Position numbers and translations under genes: made by a program. A stretch of 64,000 nt of DNA from Trichobilharzia regenti (taxonomy: Eukaryota; Platyhelminthes; Trematoda; Strigeidida; Schistosomatidae): assembly GCA_944472135.2 (NCBI GenBank), contig OX235270.1, forward strand, positions 131,421,632-131,485,631. Reading direction: 5' to 3'. Positions 13,401 through 26,700 of the stretch are shown here, one piece after another (the first letter of the stretch is position 1; the number at the start of each line of letters is the position of its first letter). The notes below the pieces were generated by a model. That model ran no database searches. It was not told the DNA's origin and saw only the letters and a program-made list of their open reading frames with translations.

Positions 13401-16400
13401 TTTGGAGGTCAGCAGCACTCACCGTGTAAAGTAAAATCCTGATTTTCAACTCCAGTGTGAAGTCAGGGCTACTTTATGGATCAGAGACTTGGCGCGTCAC
13501 GAAGGGCAGTTCGAACAAACTGCAGACTTTCGCTAAATACTCAAGATCAGATGGCCAGGAAAGATCAGCGACAGAGAGGGATCTCTGGGAGCGAACCAAC
13601 CAGGAACCGATCGTGCAACAAATTGGCAGGAAGAAATGGAGGTGGATTGGCCATACTCTGATAAAACCATCAAGTGACATCACTAGACAAGCCATTGCTC
13701 GAGTGGAACCCGAAAGGGAAACGGCGAGTTGGTTGTCAAGGGTGACATGGAGGAGGTCATGTGAAGAGGAGGTGAAAGCATGTGGACAGACGTGGAACCA
13801 GGTGAAAACTTTGGCGGGGAACTGAACACAGTGAAGACGTTTGGCTGAAGCCCTATGTTCCTCTAGGAACCAAAGGAGACAATAATAATAGTAAGCAAAT
13901 GTAACGCATAAATCGAAAAGCGCTTCAAGGTCCAATGTTATTAAAAGCACTCTCAAAATATGTTACTGGTTCGATATTGAGCAAACTAAACTAATGAAAA
14001 ACTAACGGAAGTTAGTCAGTCCAAGAATAAAGTGTTTCTCATTCCTAAAACAATTTTAATGTAATAGTTATGCAGACATTTAGGGGGTGAGTGTGTGTGT
14101 CTGAAAGAAGACACACAGAGAGCTATGTGTGGGAGTTAAACTATTTGACGATCAAAAGTACTTAAAAAGACGATGGAAAATCGATATCCTTAAAAATTAT
14201 GTTATACCAAGAAGATAGGTAAAATCAGACGGTTGCAGTGAAAAGAACAGACTTTCATCCCAACGAACTCATTACCCTTTGTTATGTTATCTATTTCCGA
14301 ATATTCAGCCTAACAGATGAATTAATCGAAAAAAGTTTTCTTCCCTACACCCATCTCGTTTGTTCCTTCTACGATTATCACCAACAGACTAAGATGTTTC
14401 AACATGGAGATTTGCTGAGAAATCCATCAGGTCACGATAAGACAAAAAAAATCGAATGAACTACAGCGAGTAGAAATACAATTTTGATTTTACCTTTGAT
14501 TGTGATTGGACGGAAATATTCGGCCGATGCTGACATGACGGTAGGCCCCTATATGGATACCTCGAGGATACCTGAAGTAATTTAATGGATGGTGACTATC
14601 AGTGGAATCCAGGATGCGTATTTCGTCTTTTTTGGGACTCATCAACCAGAGGATGTACCTGTATTCCCGATGAGTGATGGTGTTCCCAGTGAGGCTCGAA
14701 ACAAGTACCCATCGTTTCAAACACACCAAAGAGTTCTGCGCTAGACCACTGCTAGTCACCAGCCATCAAATCATTTCATGCACTGTGATCTGTTCGCCCT
14801 GATTCCTCAGCTCATCGAACAGAAACAATACAGTCCACATATGCCCTATAGTGTTCAACCGTGTCCTAAATAATGTTCATTTGTGATAGACAAATTTAAA
14901 AGCATATGATTTAAATATATCATATAAACAACGGTAAAACCGTTTCTGGATATAAATATATATATACACGACTAAAGTGAACCAACTAGTATATAGGATG
15001 CTGCTGTCATAAATCATCATAATAATCTGAACTAGAAGAACTTAGATAGAGCTGTTTGACGCATATCACTGATATCAATAAAGCTATACATGCTTGTGAC
15101 ACAAACATAACATAAGCGAGACACATCATATGGATATATTAATTATCATCAATGGGGAAAAATCAGATAAAGGAGAATCAAACGAATCAGTGGTTCTGAC
15201 ATATATACATACATAACTGGATATATATACTTCCTTTAGTTGTTAAGTGGACTGACAGTGACCGTAGAACAGTGACAGCTTATTCATTATGTAAGCAGGA
15301 ACGATAAATAAATCTCTACACTAGATATGATTGAGGTAACTGAATCACAACCTGACAGACACTTTTGACTAGAAACTAGATGTTAAACCTTATTTACGCT
15401 TGAAAAGTAATTCGTGAAATAAAAGAAGAGGAGCGGGTATACATACACTGGCATCACTGAGATGATTCTGGATTTCATTAACTAGAGTTGGTATCCCAAC
15501 TCAACAGTTCCATACACACACACACGCACACGGCACAAACCAAATGTCAGAAGCTACAGTGTCCTAATTCATCCATGCTTTATTTTATTTCAGCTTAATC
15601 CCAACTATCTGAGAGAACAGAGATTCATAAATCATTCGACTAACTTACCCATATTACCTAGAACTCTGCAGCCAATTTCTACACTGTTCTTATGATACTT
15701 TCGCCAAAAGTTACACTGGATTCTAAACCTCTCAAAACGATATTTTTCACCTACAAATGAGGACTGTGCATATGGCTGAACAGTTTACTAGACTGTGGAG
15801 TGGATAACTCTTACACGATTGGTTGAAAGGCGAACTGCTCTATCTGTATCAGTCCACAAATAGGAAGCACTAAATGATATCCTAGAAATCTATTTTCATG
15901 CTAACCAACCTTGACAGTTTGATGACAATCAATCAGACAACAAATAGTAAAGAGCTGCAACCCATTCTCATTCGTTGAATGAACCAACAAAATTCACAAT
16001 TGGAAGGATATGTATCTACACCTTTATGTGATGATTTCTAAAATCCATATATTGAAAATAAGCCACAAGAAGCGGTTAATGCTATTGAAGTTACATATGA
16101 AATTTTGTATGAAGTTTTAGGTTAAGAGTTAAGCTGCTAAGACTTTTCGAGGTAACAGCAGAGAATTGTTCCTCCTCTATTCTGTTTATTTTTTTGTTTT
16201 CCACTAAAATGTTTACGTAATTTACTTACTTATCTAGAAAAATAATAAACATTTATACAATTGATTGAAATAATCTTTGATATGAATAAATCAGTGATTA
16301 ACATGTAACAGCTGTTTTCGTTCTCTTCCCCTTTGACCTATCCACCTATTACGCCCACACACATACACTCACGCACGCACACATACATACAATCAGATTC

Positions 16401-19400
16401 AAGCTTATTTATTTTAACTAATATGCTAAGTATATATTTATGAAGTAAACAGTACACAACAAGCAACCACCATGGTAAAACAACAGCAAAGAAGCATGGC
16501 AAAGTTGAAACATTAAGCCACACACACATACACGTACGCACGCACGCAGGTAAATGAAGTCAGCAGAAGCCTATGAAATAACAAGGAATAAGTACATATC
16601 CTTCTTATTTTGTCTAAATGAGATGGCGTAAACACGACATTATTGCGAAAGTACGGCGAGTTTTTTTTAACATTTATAATCACACATTTATGGAGTGTTT
16701 GGATAGGCATCAGGAAGCATTTCTTCATGAATGCATTGATATTGGTTGGTTTGAGGAGAATAACTGAATGCTTAGAGATTGCTAGAGAAGAGTTTTAGCC
16801 TACTTTTGGATTTTTCTGTCAGTGTACGCAGCTATCACACAATTTCAAATAAGAAGTTATCATTCAGTCCGTTTTTTTATTCCTTCACGTTCCTCAGTGG
16901 AACAGAGGGCTTCAAGCTAGTGACTTCACGTTTCTGTAGCAGTGTTCATTTTACAGGATGGGGTTGCTAGCCTCATGACCAACCTTTCCTCTTTACCAGC
17001 ATTATTTCCGGCTTGGCAAGGTAAATGAGTGTGTCGGCCGGGGATCAAACCCGGACCACGTGCATGGTCGGCGAGCGTCCTAACCACTATGCCACACAGT
17101 CTGTAGTGGTAAATAATTCACAAAATGTACAGAATTCTTCACTTAACAATGGATCCTGACCTTCATTGTTTTAGGTCTACTTGTTAAGCTGAAACTTCGC
17201 GGTCAAGCCTCTACACCACTGAGCACGTTGTCGTGTTACTTTCAGTTGGTCTTGCACTATGCCTGCCTAACATTACGATTCTGACCATCAGGCATAAATC
17301 TTATTTTGGACGACCCATATGATTTGATTTATCTCTAATCTCAGTAGAACAAGTCCTACAGGAATTGGAGGATAAGAACTTGCGTTTGTATACAGCGTAT
17401 TTTAGCGCGAACATCAGCACCCCCTCACCTCCTAAAAGCCAACACCCTACAACCAGATAACCCAGTTACAGAAATATCATCGATATCAGGATCATTGGCG
17501 ACGGCCTACTTAAAACTTCGGCTAACGAAAACCTCCATCGATGTGTTGCATAAAATTAACCTTTTTGATGGGACACTAGTTAGGGGTTAGTAAACTAATT
17601 ATTAACTAGTATCCAATAAAAAAGTAACCAATATAGTCCTACAAGAGCTCAATCATGAGCCTGGACGACTCAGTGGTAACGTCTCTGACTGCAGCACTCA
17701 CTGGGTGACACAGGTTCAAATCGCAGCAGGGACCTGAGTACCCTGGAGATTGGCAGATACGCCCTGCTGACGAGTATCAACTAGTACGAAACTAGGTCCT
17801 AGGCTTCCCACCGATTGCCTCCAACCATCTAATATATAAATAACCATTATTAATGGATCTAGTTCAGTTTTACTCCTTGATTTCCGTGGTTGTCTTTGGT
17901 TTCATATTCCCTTCACTTTTCATTTTCAGTTATAAAACTTATTTATTTCGAATTAGTATTTATGCTCATTCCGTTCACACCTGACTTCGTTGAACAAAAA
18001 AAACTACGTTACACATTGCACAACTATTTTCTAATCCTGTGTAATTGTGTTTCTCTAATCCCCTTCTAATCTAATATTCACACCCTTAAAGTTTCATATC
18101 AAATCGAAAATTATTATTATTATCACCTTTAATAGCCTTCGTTAAGTTAGAATAACTGTATGTATGTAAAGCAATGCATATAAATGCGATATCTTTTTTG
18201 AACTTTTGTTCTCTTCGCTCTAAGCATAACTAAACCTAGAGGATCAGCCAACTCAGATACGGATCAACGTCCAAAAGAAATGGTGTATACAAACAGAAAT
18301 TATCTGTCCAACAATTTACAGACTCAGTATGCGTTAATTCGTTAGCATTAATCATTCTTCATAAGTATATTATGAATATGAGGTGAATAAATCGTGAACA
18401 TAAAGTCTTTAGGTAAATGTAACCAGCTTCAGATAGAAAACAACATGTATGAACACGATAGGATAATTACAGTTTACTTTAAAAATTTAAATTATGATAC
18501 ACACATATACACTTGTAGCCGAAGCCTATCGTGCAAGTATACAAATCCTACAGAGATTTGTATACATTCTTTAAACTACGATCATCGATTCATACAACAG
18601 AATTCACAGCTAAGTAACTGAGCTGAGGTGCACTGCACCATGTTGTGTCTTGACGACCGCAAAAGTAGTCATACCCTCTTGAGGGTTAACCACTACTACT
18701 ATTAGTAGTTACCATTTTTACTATCGACTAGACAGAGTGTATTGATGCACACACACACCATAGTACCTCAATACGAAAACCAAAAATAGTGTACATCTTA
18801 TGTTGTAAAAAATTAAAATTAAAACCTGAATCGTTTTTGTAACGGCACAATTATTATAGGAAAGAGTGAGGACGAAATCAGCTTTAATTAATAGCTTTCA
18901 AATTTGTAATACACATCCACACTAAAATGTTACTGTCCAAATTAAACACACACACACACACACAAATTTATCGAGTGATTCACTTGTACACACACAGTAA
19001 TGAACATCATGACAGAACAAAAACGCATAACACATATAATAACTGGAAAAAGATTTGACACACACGCGTCAAATTGTCTTCGTTTATTCTTTCTCAATAC
19101 GGGTAGTTCACACAGACACACATACATATCTACATACGTTCATACATATATTATGTGGAAGAAAATATTACCAGGTATGACAGTGACCGTATTGAATCCA
19201 TTCTCTGTAAGATGCATATACATACGTATCGTACAAGCATGAAAAGGATGATTCATGCCATCAAACGACGACAACATCAATCATAGATAATAAGCAGTTT
19301 TTTTTTCGCGTTTTAGATGAAAGAAAGTACGCTAGCAGAAAAGGAAACTTTTGGTGTAGTTTGGCTGAGAAGTTTGTGCTATACACAAATCGGTACGGAT

Positions 19401-20666
19401 TTGAACTGTTTCAAGTTTGCTTACGAACCAATGAAAACCAGGGGGAAGATGACAGCTACTTCGTCCTTACTTGAGACTCTTCAGTAAAACGTGCCCACGA
19501 CTCCGTGACCTTCAGTATTCCCTAGTTATCAATGGTTCTCTAACTGATACCAATCCATGATTAAACTTGAAACAAATTGATTTAATAAAAGAGCTATGAT
19601 AGATGAAATACAACAGGCGCAAACGCATAGATATACTCAAAAGTTTGATGACGATATTAGTCGGAAATCATGCAGTAATGGGTTCCACTTTGAATGTTAG
19701 GATGGTAAATACAGTTACTTCATAGCCTCCCAACATGTTGAAGTGTCCAGGACTAAGACGAAATAAGACTATCTAGTCAGTGTTTCCCTAATCCAACATA
19801 ATTGCGCAACGGTATCCACCTTGACTTCGATTAAATCCCTTGAGTAGAACAAGCAAATAAATAGCAGCTATAAAATAGGAGGTGATCTTGGTTAGTAAGA
19901 TTAAGTTAGGCAAAACAAAATCACTAAAATTAAAGGGGAACAGAAATAGTAGTTTAGGATATTGGGAGCAGTAACTTTAAAGCTAAATATACCTTGTGTT
20001 TGTTGCCTGGCCCTTGTCTTCTGTTGTTACACTCTACTACTCTAGATAAAACTACTCATCGACGGAAATGATGACCTAAAATACACAACACCTGTCTCGA
20101 CCACAACAAAAGTCGATGAAGTTTGAGATTTTCATCAATTAACACACTTGCCTTCCTTTACTCCAAATCCAATGTTTAATTTGATTGATAGGAAAGTGGT
20201 AGTTATCTTAAGTAATTATTCTACTATTCTGTAGAGTCACAATGTTAAACAAAACGCTTAGATTAACATAGAGTTTTAGTATTTTACTGGCATTTTATCA
20301 GACAATGTAATCCTCCTCTGTTTAGGCATCCTTATATGAAGTTAAGCGGCTCAGCCGTTTAATCAACCATCACTCTCTCTCTCAGCTGTCTGTGAAATTC
20401 ATCATTCATAGACTTTTTTCAGAGGAATAAACAAAATTTATTTGTATCAAGCATGAATATATCACAAATAATCTATCTTGAATAAACAACACTACACAAT
20501 CCAAGTGATAGAATAAATAAAGTGACTGGTCTCGTGTGTGACTGTATGTGACAAATATTGTACATAAACATATAAACAAAGACGAATAAACTTAACGAAG
20601 AGAAGTTTTGTTTAAAAGAGAGGCAAGATGACTAATTTATGCATGGGGAAAATATATTGATTAGTT

Positions 20667-20712
<46 letters not shown>

Positions 20713-23700
20713 AATGAAGGGATGGGCATTTTATGCAAATAACTTCCAGTTGGACAATATTTTATACCCTAAATACAGAATTACACACCATGACCATGGA
20801 GGAGGTCATGTGAAGAGGAAATGAAAGCATGTGGGCGGACTTGGAGCGGAGTGAAAAAGTTGACAGAAAACCGAAGGCAATGGAGACGCGCGGCTGAAGC
20901 TTTATGTTCTTCTAGGAATTAAAGGATATAATGATAATAATTTAGCTATCGCTTTGAAAACGAGATTCGATTTTCGCCAATATTTCCAAGTGTTGGTCTG
21001 TAGGGATTTGATTGATTTCAGATTTTGATTATGAATTAATTTCCGTCAGAGAACCATTGAAAACCAAGGAGTACTGGACATCTCTTTCGTTCTTCTTCGG
21101 GACTCTTGGGCAGTACGCAGCTGGACAGTTGTTTCATCCTAGTTTGGGACTTCCCATCAGTACACAGGTTATTCGCACCACAATGAACCACTGGTATTTT
21201 CACCTTACGTGAGTGAATAAGTAACTGACTTTCTCGCAAGATTTAGTTTTATTCAGCAGCTATTCTACCAAATAAAGAGTGGTGACATACTACAAATCAC
21301 CAAGCCCATTTCAAAAACTGAAAACATAGAAGCGTTCCAGTTTTGTACATAGGACCAGTTACAGCACAATAAACACAAATATTCACACACAAGTACATTT
21401 AGTAATTATATCCATTTTGCAAGATAGAATATTATGAACCCGCCAAAAACTAATACATAATTTTTAGCAAAACACTAATACTATACAGAACAATGGTTTA
21501 CCTAACAGTTGATTGAAAGTTGGTCTAGCTTTTGGTTCATGCGCCCAACATGCTCTCATTACAGCATCATAAATTGGATCCGGACATGTCTCTGGTTGGT
21601 CTAATCGACCAAATTTCGGAGCATCAATCATCTCTAGTATCTGTCGTCCAGTAAGACCAGCCCATGGTGTAAATCCATAGGTGAATATCTCCCATAGTGT
21701 AATCCCATATGCCCACATATCTGAAGCTGTTGTGAATAGTAAATCATGTATACACTCTGGTGCACACCAGGCGATAGGCAGTTTAAGGTTGACATTGAAA
21801 TTTGATTGATAATACGATTTGCCAAGTTGAAGAGCACGACTCATGCCGAAATCACTGATTTTCACCTATAGGCAGTCAAAAATATTTTTAAAAAGTTTCA
21901 GATATAAATAAATTTGTAAACGTTCTGGTTCACCTAATAAGTCAAAATCAAATACCTAATGGTCATCAACTTTTGTGAATTATTAATAATAATAAATGTT
22001 CATGCTAAACAGTGCTTTTGGTACAAATATAGAATTTTCAGCATGTAGTAGTACAGTACAGCATTACATGTAATATTCTCATTACAAGGGTAATTATTAA
22101 AACAGGGCATTTACATTGATAATATTGTCCAATAAGAATATGAATATAAAATTAAATCAAGTGAAAATGTTAACAACAATGTAAGAGGGGCGCCGTTTAC
22201 TTCGAGTTCCGTAGTAGGTTGGTAATCCCCTGCCTTACACTTTTCTTATCCCATAAAATGTCTGGCCTGCCAAATAAGGTACTGTAGGCTTTTTGTGCTT
22301 AGTCGACCGAGCATACAGTCTTCTATAGTTGCTTCTACCCGATAAGATGCAAGGAGGCAGTTGTGTATAGAGAGGATGTTCAGAGTCTTGCAAGAAAATA
22401 TTCGCTCATTTCTGACAGGAGTCGATAAGTCTATCTACAACACTAATAACATAGTAGTTTAGCAACACTCCACTCTCCCCACTGACAACTTTTAGCGCCC
22501 TTTGAAATCTAAGAAAGTTTTTCTTAAGTAGCCGAGGAAAGATTAAGAAGAAGCAATAAAGAAGCATAGGTAGAATGCAATAATTAGCAAAATAAGATAG
22601 TAGAGACGGGGTGATTACAGATCATCTTAACCTCCTTAAGTAAAACAGTAAATGATATATCTTTCTGGAAACTAACATGATGTGGAAAGACCACGAAAGA
22701 TCAGAGAAAATACACAATCCAAGGTATTTATCATTCGATTTCGTTTCGACTTCTGTGTTATCTATGACAGTGGAACCGTGCAAACTAACCAGTTCATGTA
22801 AGTCGCACTTGCACCTAGGAGTGAAATTAACCACCTGAAATTTTGAGGAAACAAGCTTAAAGACCACTTGAAAAAAACCACTGACTAATTTCTGATAAGA
22901 AGTTATTCATTTTTGAACAGTCTGACTGAGAAGTGTGGTTGAAACATCGTCCAATGACATCGGTAGACAGCTGTTCTCACATTGGTGGACACCCCTAGCG
23001 ACAATCTTTTACCATAGTCACATCAAAGCAAATGAACTGTATGATGAATAAGCAGGTAATGACAATCATAAACCATTCGATTCTCGACCAGTGGATAGAC
23101 TATACAGCCTCCACATCACGATATTCGACTGTCTTTTTCTTCATCTTTAGTGGAATCAAATGAGTACTACCTAAGACCCCATTCATTCGGTGACCCTCAG
23201 ATTTCAATAGCTCTGTAGGCGGTGTCAGTTTATGAAAAATCTACTTATGACAACTTAATATCCTGGATTGTTTGAAGTGTGCAACTGAGGAATGTCTATC
23301 GCAGCTTGATTAGGAACACTTCAGAGGAAAACATGAGTGTACAATACTTCGATTCGATTTCATATTCACTTTTGATGGTTGGTACGTAACTATGAAATCT
23401 TAATCATACTTCGGAAACTATCGAATGCTTATGTTAAAATTAAATCACTGTTGAACTTTTGTTAGTCAATCTCTTATACTAGGGGTTCGTCAAAGAGAAC
23501 ATAGAAATGATAGTGGATGATACATTTGACAATATACACTTCGTGTAGAAATCTGCGTGCATTGATTACTTATGCCATGCTTTTTAAATGTTATAGGATA
23601 AAAATACGAGATTGTTCCTGAAGTTACAACTTTTTGGTAATGCCTGACAGTGGTATTTAGATTGGACGTTCCGTCATCTTTAGGACTGATCAGTTGGATG

Positions 23701-26700
23701 CACCTGCTTCCCACTGGGTGGGGTGATGGTATCTATCCCCATCGAGATTCAAATAAAGCTGTCCAAATCGGTCGTCCATTAAAAAAATATCAACAGGAAA
23801 TGAAAAAGTATGCATTAGAAAGGCTTTCTGTTTACATTAAACATGCCATCCTTCCCCTTCCTGTCATTCACGATTAATATACCAAAGGTAATGATTAATT
23901 AAGGCAAACCATAGTTGTAATTTTAGTGTAACTACAGTAAAGTATCCTTTTTCGTTCACATTTCAAGTTTATGCATAAATGTAATCCAACAAATGGTATT
24001 GTTTATAACATTATAAAGAGAAAAAAGTGGAGGATTGTGTCCTATTGTAGAAATGAAGAATGGGTAAAAAATTGCAATCAGATGAAATTAAGTAAGTAAG
24101 TAAGCAATAATGTAAACCAAGTACACAGCAGGTGGAATCATATTTACAACTTGAATGATGTAATGTACTGGCACAGGTAGACAAATGAGACCAACCAAGT
24201 TGTCGTTCAATAACAGAAAGAATTAATGATACTAGATATTAAAACAAATGTTATATTAAGGTAAAATTTGTTGGAGAATGTGTAAATTTACCAGAGTAGA
24301 TCTCATTCAATGTAGTGACAACATCCAACCTCAACTGAGATGGCTACTAACGCATGCTGACCTGTAGCCTTCTCCGTCCAACAGTGTTAGCCGATATAGG
24401 ATTGTTGTGGAAAAAAGTTAGGTATAAGAATAAAACTTGTGCACTATGGTAGTGTAATTCCATTATGGATAAATTTTGTTTTGATAAAGTCTCAGACTGT
24501 TATACAGTAATGTTTACTCATGACGTTTCGAGCACAATTTACTGCTCATAATCATATCAAGGTAATCACACAACTTCCTAACTTCATTTATATAGCTCCA
24601 TTGTTTTTCACTTGATTTGATTGGTAATAGTATTCTACATATTTCGGGTATGAGTGATGATGATGACTCATTCCTATTGCATGTGTTGTGTTGGGTGTAG
24701 ATTCGATGAACAAGGATTCAGTAATCAACCTCTCTCGCTCTCCATCTACCTAGATTACTTTTTAGAATTTTAACCCTATACCACTCAATCGTGTGGTTGT
24801 GTGTTAATGGATGCATTGCAATCACTGAGTGCTTTTTTCTAAATTCTAAATCTCCGGGTCAACCATTCTTCCCTTAGCTAAATTCTTATGTTCTGATAAT
24901 CTGACTACCCCTGACCTACTAGTTTGACCTATGCAGTTGACCCTACTCACAGTCATTGCAGGGTATTTTGTAAATTATATTATTTTGTCTAATTGGGTCA
25001 ACCGATAGGGTCCTTTAACCTACACAGCTTGTCCCTGAGTGAGTTTGTAGGTTTAAATGCCACCCTAATTCCTGCTTTATTAAGAATTCTACGTAGGGTC
25101 TCAGATGTCCCCTCTTTATATGGTATAACCGTAGATGCCTAATATTCTCTCTTATTTGTGTTATTATTACTAGTTTCACAATTATTTTTTTTCTTTTGGC
25201 CTTTTCGATCTTCCTAATGAATTTTAAAGGATAGTTATTTAACACCAACTCTTCTTTTATCTGTTTTATTTCGTCATTTCATCATCACCCAGGACCTTCT
25301 AGTTACAAGGAGAGCTCGTATACCATTAAGCCACTGGGACCCGATCCAATGGTCCATGAATTCTAACTTCTGCCAATTCTAAGTAATGACAACTCATGAT
25401 GAAATCCTGTAACCAATCAAATCCCTACAAACCAACACTGGAATATCTACTAGAATGAGTTGGTTTTCTGTACACACTAGTGTGCAGTTTACCTTATTCT
25501 ATTCGTTTTATTTTACAATCTAACATAGCTAATTCTCCTTGTTCATTTTCCGATTCAAATGTGAATTTTATTCCCTCCACTAGTGAGTTTGTGTGTGCGA
25601 AGAAGCTAGAGATATGTTCTGTTTTTAACACTATGAAAGTGTTGTGCACATATCTCCACCATATTTTTGGAGTAGGATTAAACGTATCAAGATCCATATA
25701 AGCTATATAAATGAAGTTGGGAAAAAAGTTAGCGTTGGATCAAATCAGAAAAAACATGGAATCAATCCATGAAGTCTTTAACTGTCAGAAAATTGGTGAA
25801 TGGTGACTTGCAGGGAAATCGAGTCGCGCATTTCGTCCTATTTGGGGCTTGTCAACTGGATGCACCTGCATTCCTTAGTGAGTGGTGGTTTTCCCACCTG
25901 TTGTGCAACGGGTGTTATGAATTATTTCATTCAATTTGGGTTTTCCCGTCGACCGATTAGGCTGAAGTGCTCGGTCTCAAGTGGCTCTAGTTGCAGAAGT
26001 AGTCTAGTGGATAACACTTTGGTATTTGAAAATATGGGGACTGGGATTTTAGCCTCAGTGGGAACACTACAACTCACTGTTGAATGCAGGTACATTCAGT
26101 TGACAAGCCACAAATAGGGAGAAATGCGCAGCATAGATTCCACTGCTAGTCACCATCCACCAATTGACTTCAATTTACATGGTCAGACATCGTCGAAGCA
26201 TCTGCGCTGACATGTCAACTTGAGACCAAGCACTTCGGTCCAATCAATCGACGGCAAAATGTAAAATTGAATTAAACAATCTTTGACTATTAGTCGTCTA
26301 AATCAGCCTGGCTGGGGTCTTCGACATGTTATGTGATTTGCGTCGGTGTCACAGCGGTTAGGACTCTCACCGACCATGCACACGGCCCGAGGTTCGATCC
26401 CCTGCCGACTCACACCTGATATCTATGGTCGGCCTGTGAAATTTGGGCTACCGATATCCATGCTGAAAATTCCATACTTGTACCAAAAATACAGTGTGGA
26501 ATCAAGTTGTAATCAAAAATATAAAACATTAGCTGTTTAACTACCTAGAGCTCTCCCTGGTTTTTCAAGGTTCCCTAAATGTTGTCATCAGTTCTTCAGA
26601 AAATCAATCACCTCCTCCATTTGTATAGGTAGCATAGTTTCAACCACATGTGCGATAGATGAGGATGTTTAAGTCAGTATTCGAAGGAGAAGAAAGTGGT

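Larger units (their letters stand above)
12050..13895 (+). mobile_element. APE-type LINE, internally deleted copy
   Basis: The 5' UTR (about 12050-12440) aligns with 56100-56500. Then CVGTWNVRTIYENGKAAQ at about 12460-12520 starts an AP-like endonuclease, which continues at 12621-13001 (IIQRYAHTNN, GDIKIRMDNMN, NENGELFADFCAFN). The reverse transcriptase is missing. From 13457 the C-terminal region resumes (GRKKWRWIGHTLIKP, SDITRQAIARVEPE, WRRSCEEEVKACGQTWNQ). The 3' end is the family tail ccctatgttcctctaggaac plus AATAATAATA. Nonfunctional. Confidence 0.82.

Noticed and set aside
13474..13956. 160-codon minus-strand open frame
   Set aside because: It is the antisense of the LINE C-terminal region, whose plus-strand peptide is conserved across copies.
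14490..14759. 89-codon minus-strand open frame
   Set aside because: It is the Smα SINE; the apparent protein reads through the ribozyme.
19985..20025. gcctggcccttgtcttctgttgttaca resembles the 3' end of the solo LTR at 56864
   Set aside because: Only about 35 bp match and no 5' LTR end could be found upstream, so I did not call an element.
21012..21212. 66-codon plus-strand open frame near exon 6
   Set aside because: It lies wholly in the SINE-D ribozyme fragment, in antisense.
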